Positions 21,655 to 31,594 are shown, counted from the stretch's first letter. The stretch: DNA of 64,000 nt from Candidatus Physcousia equi (GCA_018065005.1 JAGHUD010000004.1:1-64000), one strand, 5' to 3'. Numbers and translations are program-made. The notes: generated by a model not told the origin, from the letters alone.

Positions 21655-24015
21655 TTATTTCTTCTTCAGCAGATAGTCGATGATGCGCGCCAAGTCAGAG
21701 AGAGCGTAGTCCGTCTTCGCGGGGTCGAAGATGACGCCGAGCGATGCCAGTTCAGAGATTGTGTAGTACTGAGTAGCCGTTGGCGAGTCTTCATATCCCT
21801 CAGCATGCGCCTGTGCCGTGATGGCAACGAGTGCATTGGCGAGTTGGGAGAGGTCGGGCTTGCCCTTACCCTCAAACGTAAGCTGCTGGAGCGACACCGT
21901 GTAGCTGATTTCTGCACCCGTCGTCTCTGACGTAATGGTGAGTTCGCCACCCTCAACGGTAATTACGGGCTTGACACAAGCCTTGTTCTCGTGTTCGGGG
22001 TCCTTTCCGTCAGGTTGTCCCGATTCGTTCTCGTTGCCTCCTTCAGTTCCTTCCTCCACTTCTTTGTCGGGCGCCACATCGGTGCTGTTATATCCACCTT
22101 GGATGATCTGCAGCTTGACGGGTGTGCACGACTCGTCACCCTTGACATACATCTTGGCATAGCGAGCTTTGCCGCTCTTATTTTCTGTCAACTGAATGTT
22201 GAGGGTAGCATTGCCCACACCACTCATGGGAGAAACCGTGAAGGTGCCCGGAATGTCTTCATCCAGCTCCACCACCCAATTCGTGACCGTCTTCAGGTGC
22301 ACCAGTTTGTTCTGTGCACGACAGTTCGGCTCCCATTGGAGCAAATCGAGTTCGTAGCTTGACGCCGGAGTCTGCGAAACGGGAATCTTGCGCTCGTCTT
22401 TGCCGTCGGCACTGCGGAGCACTAACTCGCCATTGCGCACCACGCCCTCTTCGTTGTCAGACACGCGCAGGGTCAACTTGACGCTGCCTGTCTCAGCCGA
22501 CTGTGTACAGCTAATCCAACTGGGGGCACTGATGGTGAAGTCTTGACCGGCATAGAAGTTCAACTCATACACCTGCATACGGCTGTCGAAGTTCAATGCA
22601 TCGGTCTTCAAGTCGCGGAAACCCAAATTTGCACCCGTCTGTGTGACGGCAATGCGTGTCGTGCTCTGATCCTTATTGATATAGGCAGTGAGATATGCCG
22701 TGCGCTCCACACCCGTATTTTCGTTGACCTCAAAGGTCAGTGTACGGTTGCCGCTGCTGTTGTACTTGCTCGCACCGTTGATGGTGAGCCATGACGCATC
22801 CGACTCCACCACCCACGAGCCATCTGCCACCAGGTTGGTGCTGAGCTGCTGTGGCTTGCTCGACACGGTTAACTCCTTAGGCGTGGCTATCACTCCGTAG
22901 TAGCAGTTCTGCTTCACCGTGACTTCTGCCACATACTTGTTGTTCACATAGTCATAGACCTTGATGACCGCTTCGCGTGGCTGATTGGTGTTGTTGGGTT
23001 CAACGGTGGCAGAGATGATTGAGGTGAACTGTCCTTGCGATGCCTCTACGTGGGTCAGTTTCACCCATGGCTCGCTCGACGAGACCCTGGTCATCAGATG
23101 AGTGCGCAATTGGAGCTGGAAGAACGTGTTGTTGGGACTTAGGTATTTGGTGTTGCCATCCGACAATTCACGCTCTACCGTTCCCTGATACGTCTCCTCA
23201 ATCTCCTTGATAATGACGATAGGCTGACGGGTGGCAAACTGGTCAACGATGTTGAGGTGTTCGCGAAACATACGCGCATTGTTGTGCTTCTCGTCGCCCA
23301 ACGTCACGCCATTATACACCTGGTCTGGACCAGAGAAATAAGGCAAACGCGTAAGGTTGTTGCCAAAATGGCCATAACTCATAACCGTGTAGTAGCGATC
23401 GTCCACATAGCCGATGGCATAATTATGACGGTCTGACGTGTAGACTTCATCATGGTGGCAACCAAACACGTGTCCCGTCTCGTGAATCAGCGAGTAGGTG
23501 TCGGTGAGAGCATCACACTCCATGACGCCGCAACTGCGACTCCAATCGAGCGGTTCGAGGGTGAAGTTGCCTGAAAGACTGCACACACCCGGATAGAGCA
23601 CGATGGCACAGATGTGCGAGTTCGTGGCAAGCCAGTTCTTGCGCACATCGTCACGCTCCGAGAGGGACTGGCCGGCTCCTGACATGCCACTCGAACTGCC
23701 ATCAGTCCAGTTGACATCTATCTCCATGCACCCTCCCAGTTCGAAGTAAGCATCAATCTTGGAGTTGTGCACCGTCTCGTTGCACTTGTCGATGCCTTTC
23801 TGGGCATGCTTCTCAAGTGTGCCGAAACGTTCGCGCGCACGCTGAGCGGCACGCTTGTCATACACCATGAGGTAGCGGTAGGTGTGGCCCGCCTCGGGGG
23901 TGCCACACTTAGAGGGGTCGGCTGCAACAGCCTGCGCAGGCTTCGTGGTCGGCTGCGCATACGTCTTGCTCACTGCGCCTAAGATGACGAGCAGAGCGAT
24001 AAGAATTCTTTTCAT
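21655..24015 (-). CDS. Secreted metzincin metalloprotease with BACON-like domains
   Basis: HETGHVFGCHHD zinc motif with VMSYG Met-turn; BACON-like repeats (WVVESDASWLTINGASKYNSSGNRTLTFEVNENTGVERTAYLT). Confidence 0.85.
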   Translation of the reverse strand: MKRILIALLVILGAVSKTYAQPTTKPAQAVAADPSKCGTPEAGHTYRYLMVYDKRAAQRARERFGTLEKHAQKGIDKCNETVHNSKIDAYFELGGCMEIDVNWTDGSSSGMSGAGQSLSERDDVRKNWLATNSHICAIVLYPGVCSLSGNFTLEPLDWSRSCGVMECDALTDTYSLIHETGHVFGCHHDEVYTSDRHNYAIGYVDDRYYTVMSYGHFGNNLTRLPYFSGPDQVYNGVTLGDEKHNNARMFREHLNIVDQFATRQPIVIIKEIEETYQGTVERELSDGNTKYLSPNNTFFQLQLRTHLMTRVSSSEPWVKLTHVEASQGQFTSIISATVEPNNTNQPREAVIKVYDYVNNKYVAEVTVKQNCYYGVIATPKELTVSSKPQQLSTNLVADGSWVVESDASWLTINGASKYNSSGNRTLTFEVNENTGVERTAYLTAYINKDQSTTRIAVTQTGANLGFRDLKTDALNFDSRMQVYELNFYAGQDFTISAPSWISCTQSAETGSVKLTLRVSDNEEGVVRNGELVLRSADGKDERKIPVSQTPASSYELDLLQWEPNCRAQNKLVHLKTVTNWVVELDEDIPGTFTVSPMSGVGNATLNIQLTENKSGKARYAKMYVKGDESCTPVKLQIIQGGYNSTDVAPDKEVEEGTEGGNENESGQPDGKDPEHENKACVKPVITVEGGELTITSETTGAEISYTVSLQQLTFEGKGKPDLSQLANALVAITAQAHAEGYEDSPTATQYYTISELASLGVIFDPAKTDYALSDLARIIDYLLKKK

Positions 24016-24104
24016 AACAGTTGTTTTCTCAACTTTAGCATTTGGTGTCATCATCATATCCTTTTCTGAAATACGGACACTTATGTTTATGTCTTATCAA
24101 AATG

Positions 24105-24112
24105 CAAACTTA
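24105..24112 (-). promoter_or_regulatory. Bacteroidetes -7 element (TAAGTTTG) upstream of metzincin gene
   Basis: CAAACTTA on + strand. Confidence 0.5.
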
Positions 24113-24249
24113 TACGTTCTCCTACTAAGAGCATCCTTGCAGGAAGTTTTCCTGTGGAGATGATTATGTGTCGGATAAGACAGATTTAATGTCAATGACT
24201 TACAAATGCTAAAGTTGAGTTGTTTAGTTTTGCTTGGACTGCACTTGTT

Positions 24250-25731
24250 TTATCGCATGATGAACTTCTTGCCATCCTTGATGTAGATAGCACCACGCTT
24301 GAGATGAGTGGGAGAGGTCTGGATGCCATCTATGCGATAGCGCTCCGTGCTCTGCTGGGCGCGCACTCCTGCCACAGAGGTGGACTTGCCGCTTACATTA
24401 AGCTCTATGCTGAAGGTCACGGTCTTCTCGCCGTTGGTGACGCTGACCGTGAAAGAACGGGTGAGGGGCAAAGCCGGAGCCTCAAAACCGTAGTACACTT
24501 CATAGAACAGTTCTGTTTTACCTTTAGGCACTACATGTGTTTTCACCGAAGGATTCGTTTCTTCCGTCACAATCACTGTGTTAGCAAAAGCCAGGTCAAC
24601 TAAACTTCCGTCAAGAACATCATCGGTTGTGGTAACCGTTATCTCTTGTTCACCTGCTGATTGCAGCACAACGGATGGAGACAACACATAGTAGAGCTGT
24701 CCACCATACTCTTCAGGAGCGGTCCATTGCTCGGGAAACTCAACGAGGTTGATGACGGCTGTTTCTCCATCCTCCACGGCCTTGCCTTCCACCAGCACAC
24801 TGAAGTCGTAGACCTGAGGTTCTGGCTCTGGTGTTGTGCCTATTTCATAGGTCACGGAGAACGAAACGGTCTGTTCTCCGTTGCTCACACTGACGTTGAA
24901 CGAGCGAGTGAGTTCGGCACCCGGTCCTACGGTGCCGTAGCCAAGGTGGATTGCCAAATCCGTCTCGCCAGCAGGCACCGTGCCTTCGCTGGTCACGGGG
25001 CATGCGTCCTCAGTCACGGGTATGCACTGCTCGAAGGCACAGTTCTGCAGCACGCCGTCCTTGATGTCGTCAGACACGGTCACGCTGATGGCCTGCTCCA
25101 CATTGGCGTTCACCATGATGCCCGGATTGAGATCGTAGATGCCCAACTCGCCAGGGATGAGCCACTCCACGGGGTACTCGTCGTAGTGGAGCTTCACCGC
25201 CTCGCCATCGCTAACCGCTTCACCCAGCACCTTTATGGTGAAAGTCTTCTCTTCTGCCTTCACGCCAATCTCAAACGTCACGGAGAACGAAACAGTCTGC
25301 GCTCCGTTGCTCACACTGACGTTGAACGAGCGTGTGAGTTCGGCACCCGGTCCTGCGGTGCCATAGCCGAGGTGGATGGCCAATTCTGTCTCGCCAGCAG
25401 GCACCTTGCCTTCACTGGTCACGGGGCATGCGTCCGCTGTCACGGGTATGCACTGCTCGAAGGCACAGTTCTGCAGCACGCCGTCCTTGATGTCGTCAGA
25501 CACGGTCACACTGATGGTCTGTTCTGCATCGGCTTCGAGCAGGATGCCCGGGTTGAGGTCGTAGATGCCCAACTCGCCGGGGATGAGCCACTCTACGGGG
25601 TACTCGTCGTAGTGGATCTTCACCTCTTCGCCATTGCTGACGGTCTTGCCCTGCACCTTGACGGTGAAGGTCTGTGCGCATGCAAAGCTCGCCATGAGCA
25701 GCGCAAAGAATAAAGTGTAAAATTTCTTCAT
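24250..25731 (-). CDS. Secreted protein of three ~142-aa repeats with C-terminal IYIKDGKKF-type tail
   Basis: Signal peptide MKKFYTLFFALLMASFACAQ; two near-identical units plus one divergent unit. Confidence 0.8.
   Translation of the reverse strand: MKKFYTLFFALLMASFACAQTFTVKVQGKTVSNGEEVKIHYDEYPVEWLIPGELGIYDLNPGILLEADAEQTISVTVSDDIKDGVLQNCAFEQCIPVTADACPVTSEGKVPAGETELAIHLGYGTAGPGAELTRSFNVSVSNGAQTVSFSVTFEIGVKAEEKTFTIKVLGEAVSDGEAVKLHYDEYPVEWLIPGELGIYDLNPGIMVNANVEQAISVTVSDDIKDGVLQNCAFEQCIPVTEDACPVTSEGTVPAGETDLAIHLGYGTVGPGAELTRSFNVSVSNGEQTVSFSVTYEIGTTPEPEPQVYDFSVLVEGKAVEDGETAVINLVEFPEQWTAPEEYGGQLYYVLSPSVVLQSAGEQEITVTTTDDVLDGSLVDLAFANTVIVTEETNPSVKTHVVPKGKTELFYEVYYGFEAPALPLTRSFTVSVTNGEKTVTFSIELNVSGKSTSVAGVRAQQSTERYRIDGIQTSPTHLKRGAIYIKDGKKFIMR
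24839..25690. repeat. Two tandem 426-bp near-identical units inside the 24250-25731 gene
   Basis: tatgcactgctcgaaggcacagttctgcag at 25021 and again at 25447 (offset 426 = 142 codons). Confidence 0.9.
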
Positions 25732-25815
25732 AGTCTGAATGATTATCAAGTGATAAAATTAAAAGTCTGCGTTCCTTGTCATTTTTGCTTTTCTGATAGG
25801 CTTCTTGATTTCCCC

Positions 25816-26278
25816 TTAGCGCGACGGCTCTGTCTCACCCAAGATGTGCGAGATGAGCAGACGGAGATCTGCCAAGGTGACCTTGCCGTCTTTGTCCAGA
25901 TCGGCAGCGCTGTTGTTGCTCTTGTTCAAGATGAGACCGATGAGCGACGAGAGGTCTGCCACCCCCAGTTTGCCGTCACCGTTCACATCGCCCGTCACCG
26001 CCTGTTGCTCAGAAGGCAAAGCAGGAGGGATGGCTTGCATGGGGAGTTGACCGATGCAGGCAAAGTCTGTGTTGTACACCTCGCTGTCGGCATAGTCCTT
26101 CTGGTCACGGTTCTTGTAGCTGTAGTGGTCCCACGAACTGACGAACGCCACCACGTCCATTTGGTTAGGGATTGGTGTCGAAATCAAAAGCTTCTGGTTG
26201 GGATGCTGATGGATGTGCCAGAACGGGCGTTGCTGACAGCAAAGCGAGCATGAAAAGGGCGTAAATGTTTCGTTTCAT
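25816..26278 (-). pseudogene. Internally deleted, frameshifted Omp28-like secreted protein remnant with dockerin-like tail
   Basis: Signal peptide MKRNIYALFMLALLSATPVLA...FDFDTNP* then, in another frame, MDVVAFVSSWDHYSYKNRDQKDYADSEVYNT...VTGDVNGDGK; both parts resemble separate regions of the C25 protein at 27725-30670. Confidence 0.7.
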
Positions 26279-26462
26279 CTTGTTTGAGGTTATGTGCCTC
26301 GATGGAAGGAGCAACATCTTGCGAATACAAACTCGCTCCATCTGCTGCGAAGACTTAATTTTGGCGTTGCAAAGATAGTTGATTATTTTTTCTTGCACAA
26401 CATTTTGAGACATAAAAAGATGGTACTATGCGCAAATTGACTCAACGACCACGCAATGTGCT

Positions 26463-26510
26463 AAAAAAAGCATCGCCAGCCTTCAGAAGGAACACTGGCG
26501 ATGCTTTTTT
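26463..26510 (-). terminator. Intrinsic terminator downstream of the 26625-27458 gene
   Basis: GCATCGCCAG...CTGGCGATGC flanked by A7 and T6. Confidence 0.85.
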
Positions 26511-26624
26511 ATGTCAACTCCATGGCGGCGTGCAAGACTGCGTGCGACGATGGGAGCAGCGGTTTGTTATCGAGTAAACAGAATTGCTTGCTGAAATTCT
26601 TGGGTCATTAGCAATTCAGAAAAA

Positions 26625-27458
26625 TTAGCGAACGAAGTACTTCTTACCGCCTACGATGCGGATGCCTGGTGCGCCCCCTTTGCGGCTTGGGTTCACTTGC
26701 ACACCCTGGAGGTTGTAGACGGGTTGCTTCTTGTCTTGGCTGGTGTTGACGTCAGAGATACCGGTCAGAGTATGCTGACGAACTTGCTGCTCCAGGTCTG
26801 CCTTGACCACCTTGAGGTCGCCACGATAGATATCTTCTTCGTTTTCGCTCACATAGTAGATGCAACCGTCTGCCACATTCACCTTGTAGTTGTCGGGAAT
26901 CAGCACCTCGCTGTCTTTCAGTTCGAGGCTCTGTATGCCGGCGATGCCCACGCCGTTGTCGGTGCGCACTGTCAACTCAGCATTGTCGACCGCCAAGTCG
27001 TAGCGATGACCAATCAGTCCCATCATGGCACCGTCAAACTCTACGGAGCAGTCCTTGACCGTGAGTTTCGAGTCGAAGAGTGAAGAACCCTTGTCCTTGT
27101 CGATGATTTTCAGCGAGCCCTCCTGGACAGAAGTGATGGTCAGGTTGGCGTCATACATATAGAGGGCTCCATAATAGATGATACCTCCGGTGACGTTGCT
27201 GTTGTCGATGACGTTTTCGCCAATCAGATTGATGGTCACATCGTCGTCCGTAATCGTGAGCCAACTCTCTATTACGGCATTCTCCAGCGTGAGCACCTTG
27301 TTCTCAGCATCATAGTTGGCAGTGCCTTCCTTGACAAAAGGTGCTGTGATTTCGCCATGCTTCAAACTGATGCCATTGCGGAAGCTTATCCTTGCATGTG
27401 CATGACCGCTGCACAAGGCGCACGCCATGCTAAGAAGAATCAAATTCTTTTTTTTCAT
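26625..27458 (-). CDS. Secreted single-unit repeat protein related to the 48.5-54 kb paralogs
   Basis: Signal peptide; ANYDAENKVLTLENAVI...TINLIGENVIDNS...LTVKDCSVEF; tail PVYNLQGVQVNPSRKGGAPGIRIVGGKKYFVR. Confidence 0.75.
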   Translation of the reverse strand: MKKKNLILLSMACALCSGHAHARISFRNGISLKHGEITAPFVKEGTANYDAENKVLTLENAVIESWLTITDDDVTINLIGENVIDNSNVTGGIIYYGALYMYDANLTITSVQEGSLKIIDKDKGSSLFDSKLTVKDCSVEFDGAMMGLIGHRYDLAVDNAELTVRTDNGVGIAGIQSLELKDSEVLIPDNYKVNVADGCIYYVSENEEDIYRGDLKVVKADLEQQVRQHTLTGISDVNTSQDKKQPVYNLQGVQVNPSRKGGAPGIRIVGGKKYFVR

Positions 27459-27651
27459 TTATTAAAAGTTTAGTTGGTTGTGTGTAGATTGTATTTCTGA
27501 TTTTTATGCAAAAATAATTGAAGGGACGCAATTCACCAAACTATTTGCACATATTTTTTGTTAATTCTCGTTAACAACAAATCACAGGAGCATGAAGAAC
27601 GGCACCGATCCGTGCGCCTAACGGCTCCGCGAGAGAGGATGAGCTAAGAAG

Positions 27652-27701
27652 AAAAAAACGCAAGCGGCATCTCAGATTGTCCTTCTGCGATGCCGCTTGC
27701 G
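27652..27701 (-). terminator. Intrinsic terminator for C25 peptidase gene
   Basis: CGCAAGCGGCATC...GATGCCGCTTGCG with T tract on minus strand. Confidence 0.85.
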
Positions 27702-27724
27702 GTTATGGAATGGTATGAGGGGGA

Positions 27725-30670
27725 TTAGCGTGTGGCAGGAGCGAGGATGCGCTCAACAAGGAGTTGCTTGTCCTTCTTCGTCACCTTGCCATCATGGTCG
27801 AGGTCGGCAGCCTGGAGGTTGAACGTCTGAGGAGCCTTGCCGTTCAAAGAGGCTATCACCTGGGTGAGGTCGTTGACGTTCGTCTTGCCGTCGCCATTCA
27901 CATCGCCCGATGCCATGTCGATGGAACCGTTGGGCAGCACTGGCATCATGGCACGCAGGGGTGCCTCGGCGAGGCGGAGCACCTCTGTGTTGTAGACCTG
28001 ACTGTTGAAGTAGTCCTTGCCATCCTTGTTCTTATTGTAGGCGTAGTTGTCCCACGAGCTCACGAATGCCACCACATCCATATTCTCCAGCACGGTGGCG
28101 TAGCTGCCAATCGTTGTGGGCACGGTGTAGTAGTAAACCACCTGGAAGGTGCCGTCTTCGTTGGGCGTCAGAGCGTCGCCCGTCACCTTGTTGGTGAGGA
28201 AGGCACGCGATACACCATTGTGGTCGATGAGTCCCCAACTGCTCTGGTAGGCGTTCATCTTGTTTTGCGTCAAGAAGATGTTGATGCAGGGGTCGGGCAA
28301 GTTGGTCTGCATCTTGCCGCTCACCACCACACGCAGGAGGCGCGTTGTGGGGTCGTAGGTGGAACCGTCGAGCGACAGACTCACCTGGCAGGGGCGATTC
28401 CAACGGTCGTTCACACGGTCGCGGTTGACGATTTCTTCTGGCGTCACCTTGTAGCCGTCGCTCGTCACACTGGACTGTCCTTGATAGCCAGCACGGTCTA
28501 CCATATAGGTGGGGTGTCCGCTGAACTCCCACGCCCTGAAGAGATCTCCGTGGAAGTCAAGCTTGAGGAAGGAGGCTGCGATGCGGTCGCCATCGTAGGA
28601 ATAGTGGCGAATCTCATAGAGCTTGTCTTGGTTCGTCTCTACGTAGTTCTTCGTTGTGTTCTCAGCCGTGGTGCAGTAGCCGCAGTTCTGACCCGTGAAC
28701 TTCTCGATGAGCACACGTTTGCGGGCGTAGGTGTTGAAATCGAAGGTTGAGGGAGTGACGCCCTGCTCGTCGAAGGCTTGGAGCGTGATGGTGGACTCGT
28801 AGTCTTTGAAGTTGGGTGCAGAGCAGTAGAACGTATAGCTGCCGGGAGCGGCATTGATGTCAGCCGTCAGGTTGGCTTTGCCCTCAGCATCTGCCAGTGC
28901 CACAGCCACGATGCTGCGATTCTTGCTGATGCAGACCACAGCGTGGGGCGCAGCGAGCACGGTGAAAGCACAACCTGCCATCGCCTGTTCGGGCTTGGTC
29001 ACTGTCATGGTCTGGGGTGCCTTGCTGTAGGGCATATAGGTGGGGTCGCCGAAGAGTGCGTGATACTCTTGTGTCTCCTTCACGCGGAACGTCCATCCTG
29101 CATAACGGATGCCATAGCGTGCGATGGTGAAGCCTTCGCCTATGGTACGTGCTTGTTGGTTGAGTGGATCTTCATCGGTGGTGGGGAACATGCTGCGCAT
29201 GAAGCCAAGATAGCTTTGACCATCATTGCTGTTGGTGCCTCCAGTCATGAATTGCATGTCGAGATAGCTCTCACGTGTGGCTCCGACATAAGCCAGGGTG
29301 CCGGCGTTGGGCATGCGTTGCATCTGCTCTGCCAGACACATCACGGTGCGGTAGTCATTGTCGAAGGTGCCCGTCAGGCAGGTCATCGCCATGAAGATGG
29401 GGTATTTGCCTTGATTGGTGAGTTGGAGAGCATCCTGCAAACGATAGCTTGCATTGAGGTCGCCGATGCCGCCGTGTCCGTAGTAGCTCACAAAGGAGCA
29501 ACCCTCGTTGATGGTGCTGTTGATGGTGCTGTTAATGAGTCCGGTGTTCTTGACATGGCTCTCCACCTTCTTCTCGAGATAGTTCACCACATAGTCGTGG
29601 CCACGCTTGATGGTGGGGTCTTTGGGGTCGTCAGAGAGGATGCAGAGACTGTTGTCAAGCCAGCTGGCGTCGACACCGCTCAGACGAGCCATGTATTCGG
29701 TCTTGTTCATCTGCGCTTCGATGTCCTCGGCTTCCCAACCCGAGAAACGGCCCACATAGGCTTCGGGCTGGTAGTCGCCCTCGTATGGCACGGCATAGTC
29801 GTCGGTGTATTCTCCATAGAAATAGTCGGTGACGTAGGTTGTGCGCGAGCCGCTCGTCTGCTTGTAGTTGAGCGTACCCAAGAAAGAGGGCACTTGCTCG
29901 TGGTCGCCCATGATGAGCACATAGGTGGGGTGCAGTTCCTTGAGTCGCTTCTGCAGATTGATGGCGAGCGCGTTCTCCTTCAGTGTTCCGTTCTCGTCGT
30001 TGTCCTCCACATAGACTTCTTCCACGTCGTAGCCTTGCTTGGTCTTCCAGAGAGCGTATTTCTTCACCTGAGTTTCAAACTTGCGCACGCTGACAATCGC
30101 CATCTTCACAGCCTTGCCGTTTTGCGGGGTTGATGCTGGGCGCACCATGGGCTTGCCCATGAGCACTTCCTCCTGCTCTTCTCCACCCTCTGTGGGTTCT
30201 GTGGGCACATAGGCCTCACCCTCAAACCACACGCGGATGCGCTGGATAGCGTAGGTGCTATTGGCACCACAAGCGAAGCGGAGCGTCTTGCTCGTTCCTG
30301 TCCAGTAGGAGGTAGAGTTGGCGTGGTGGTCGAGATTGCCATTGCCGAGCTCCTCAACCATGAGGGTGCCGCGGTTGGCTGAGGAAGATGCTTGGCCATC
30401 GAGTTCCACGGCAATGATGTTCTTGCCGTTGGCTGACGAGATGTTCAGTTTGTACATATCTGTCCACGTGGCATAGTAGAGGCTAGCTCCAGCTGGACTT
30501 GAGGAATTGATGTTCTTGATATAGTTCAAGCTCAGTCCGTCGATGGTGGTCTGGATGTGGTCGGCTTGAGAGGTGGTCGACACTTGTGCTGCCAAGTCAA
30601 TGGTCACGTATGCCAAAGCATGCGTAGCAAACAGCGCAAACAGAAATAGCACGGAATAGATTCTTTTCAT
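27725..30670 (-). CDS. C25 (gingipain-like) cysteine peptidase fused to Omp28-like thioredoxin-fold domain and dockerin-like C-terminus
   Basis: SYYGHGGIGDL and MTCLTGTF catalytic regions; RVLIEKFTGQNCGYC; GDVNGDGKTNVNDL...ADLDHDGKVTKKD. Confidence 0.85.
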   Translation of the reverse strand: MKRIYSVLFLFALFATHALAYVTIDLAAQVSTTSQADHIQTTIDGLSLNYIKNINSSSPAGASLYYATWTDMYKLNISSANGKNIIAVELDGQASSSANRGTLMVEELGNGNLDHHANSTSYWTGTSKTLRFACGANSTYAIQRIRVWFEGEAYVPTEPTEGGEEQEEVLMGKPMVRPASTPQNGKAVKMAIVSVRKFETQVKKYALWKTKQGYDVEEVYVEDNDENGTLKENALAINLQKRLKELHPTYVLIMGDHEQVPSFLGTLNYKQTSGSRTTYVTDYFYGEYTDDYAVPYEGDYQPEAYVGRFSGWEAEDIEAQMNKTEYMARLSGVDASWLDNSLCILSDDPKDPTIKRGHDYVVNYLEKKVESHVKNTGLINSTINSTINEGCSFVSYYGHGGIGDLNASYRLQDALQLTNQGKYPIFMAMTCLTGTFDNDYRTVMCLAEQMQRMPNAGTLAYVGATRESYLDMQFMTGGTNSNDGQSYLGFMRSMFPTTDEDPLNQQARTIGEGFTIARYGIRYAGWTFRVKETQEYHALFGDPTYMPYSKAPQTMTVTKPEQAMAGCAFTVLAAPHAVVCISKNRSIVAVALADAEGKANLTADINAAPGSYTFYCSAPNFKDYESTITLQAFDEQGVTPSTFDFNTYARKRVLIEKFTGQNCGYCTTAENTTKNYVETNQDKLYEIRHYSYDGDRIAASFLKLDFHGDLFRAWEFSGHPTYMVDRAGYQGQSSVTSDGYKVTPEEIVNRDRVNDRWNRPCQVSLSLDGSTYDPTTRLLRVVVSGKMQTNLPDPCINIFLTQNKMNAYQSSWGLIDHNGVSRAFLTNKVTGDALTPNEDGTFQVVYYYTVPTTIGSYATVLENMDVVAFVSSWDNYAYNKNKDGKDYFNSQVYNTEVLRLAEAPLRAMMPVLPNGSIDMASGDVNGDGKTNVNDLTQVIASLNGKAPQTFNLQAADLDHDGKVTKKDKQLLVERILAPATR

Positions 30671-30697
30671 ATTGTATAAGATTTAGAAAATTGCGCA

Positions 30698-30705
30698 CAA
30701 AGGTA
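30698..30705 (-). promoter_or_regulatory. Bacteroidetes -7 element (TACCTTTG) for C25 gene
   Basis: CAAAGGTA on + strand, 28 nt upstream of the start codon. Confidence 0.6.
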
Positions 30706-31096
30706 AAAAAAATGAACGAAATGAACTAAGATATAACATTTTTTATACTTTTTGCCCATCTTTGGGGCTACGCGGGGCTGCACTGCGCCGTCCAAACGCC
30801 GAACATGGAACGTGGCAGCAGCTCCACTTCTGCACGAAAAGATGTCGGTCAAAACGACACGAAGCGTTTGCTTTCATTATAATCTATTCTTGACCACTTG
30901 CATACATTTATATATATAGTGTGTGGGGCGCCGTCTCGCGAAGACAGAATATTTCGTTCCGTCTGGCTCGGAACGCAAGTGCGTGGGGGGCATGGCATGG
31001 TGCTGCACAGAAAAAAACTTTTTTTTGCGCCGAGTTGTAACTTTTCTTCCGCTGAATCGTCTTACCTTATAGAGACCAACAAAAAGAAAGATACGT

Positions 31097-31594
31097 ATGG
31101 ACTATCGGTACATCGAACAACTCCTTGAACGCTATTGGGCGTGCGAGACAACACTGCAAGAAGAGGCGATACTGCGCCAGTTTTTTGCACAAGAAGATGT
31201 GCCCACGCATCTGCTTCGCTACTGCGACCTCTTTGCCGCCCACGCTGCCATGGCGAGCGAGCACTTGTCGGACGAGTTTGACAAGCACATGCTCCAACTG
31301 ACAGAAAAGAAGGTGACGAACGGCAAAGCAGAGGAGCCGGTACGCGCGCGCCGCGTCAAACTGAGCTATCGCATGCGTCCTCTCTTCAAGGCTGCAGCCG
31401 TTGTTGCCATGGTGCTCAGTGTGAGCCTTGCTGTGCAACAAGCCATCTATCAAGAGCACGACGAGAATGTGGTCAACCTGCCTTCAGGAGTTGTAAATGC
31501 GGCACCTTCGACCGCCTACGAACAGACTCCTGCCTTGAGCGACCAACCAGACTCGCTGGCTCGCTTGCAAGACACGCCGCACATCAGACCATGA
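31097..31594 (+). CDS. Hypothetical single-TM protein, anti-sigma-factor-like layout
   Basis: MDYRYIEQLLERYWACETTLQEEAILRQFF; one TM segment; convergent with ECF sigma gene. Confidence 0.55.
   Translation: MDYRYIEQLLERYWACETTLQEEAILRQFFAQEDVPTHLLRYCDLFAAHAAMASEHLSDEFDKHMLQLTEKKVTNGKAEEPVRARRVKLSYRMRPLFKAAAVVAMVLSVSLAVQQAIYQEHDENVVNLPSGVVNAAPSTAYEQTPALSDQPDSLARLQDTPHIRP

Noticed and set aside
24839-25690. CRISPR array
   Set aside because: Repeat units are 426 bp coding repeats without spacers; no CRISPR-like direct repeats seen anywhere in the window and no cas genes.
24661-25713. 350-aa plus-strand ORF with internal repeats
   Set aside because: Repeats are inherited from the tandem repeats in the opposite-strand gene; no independent coding evidence.
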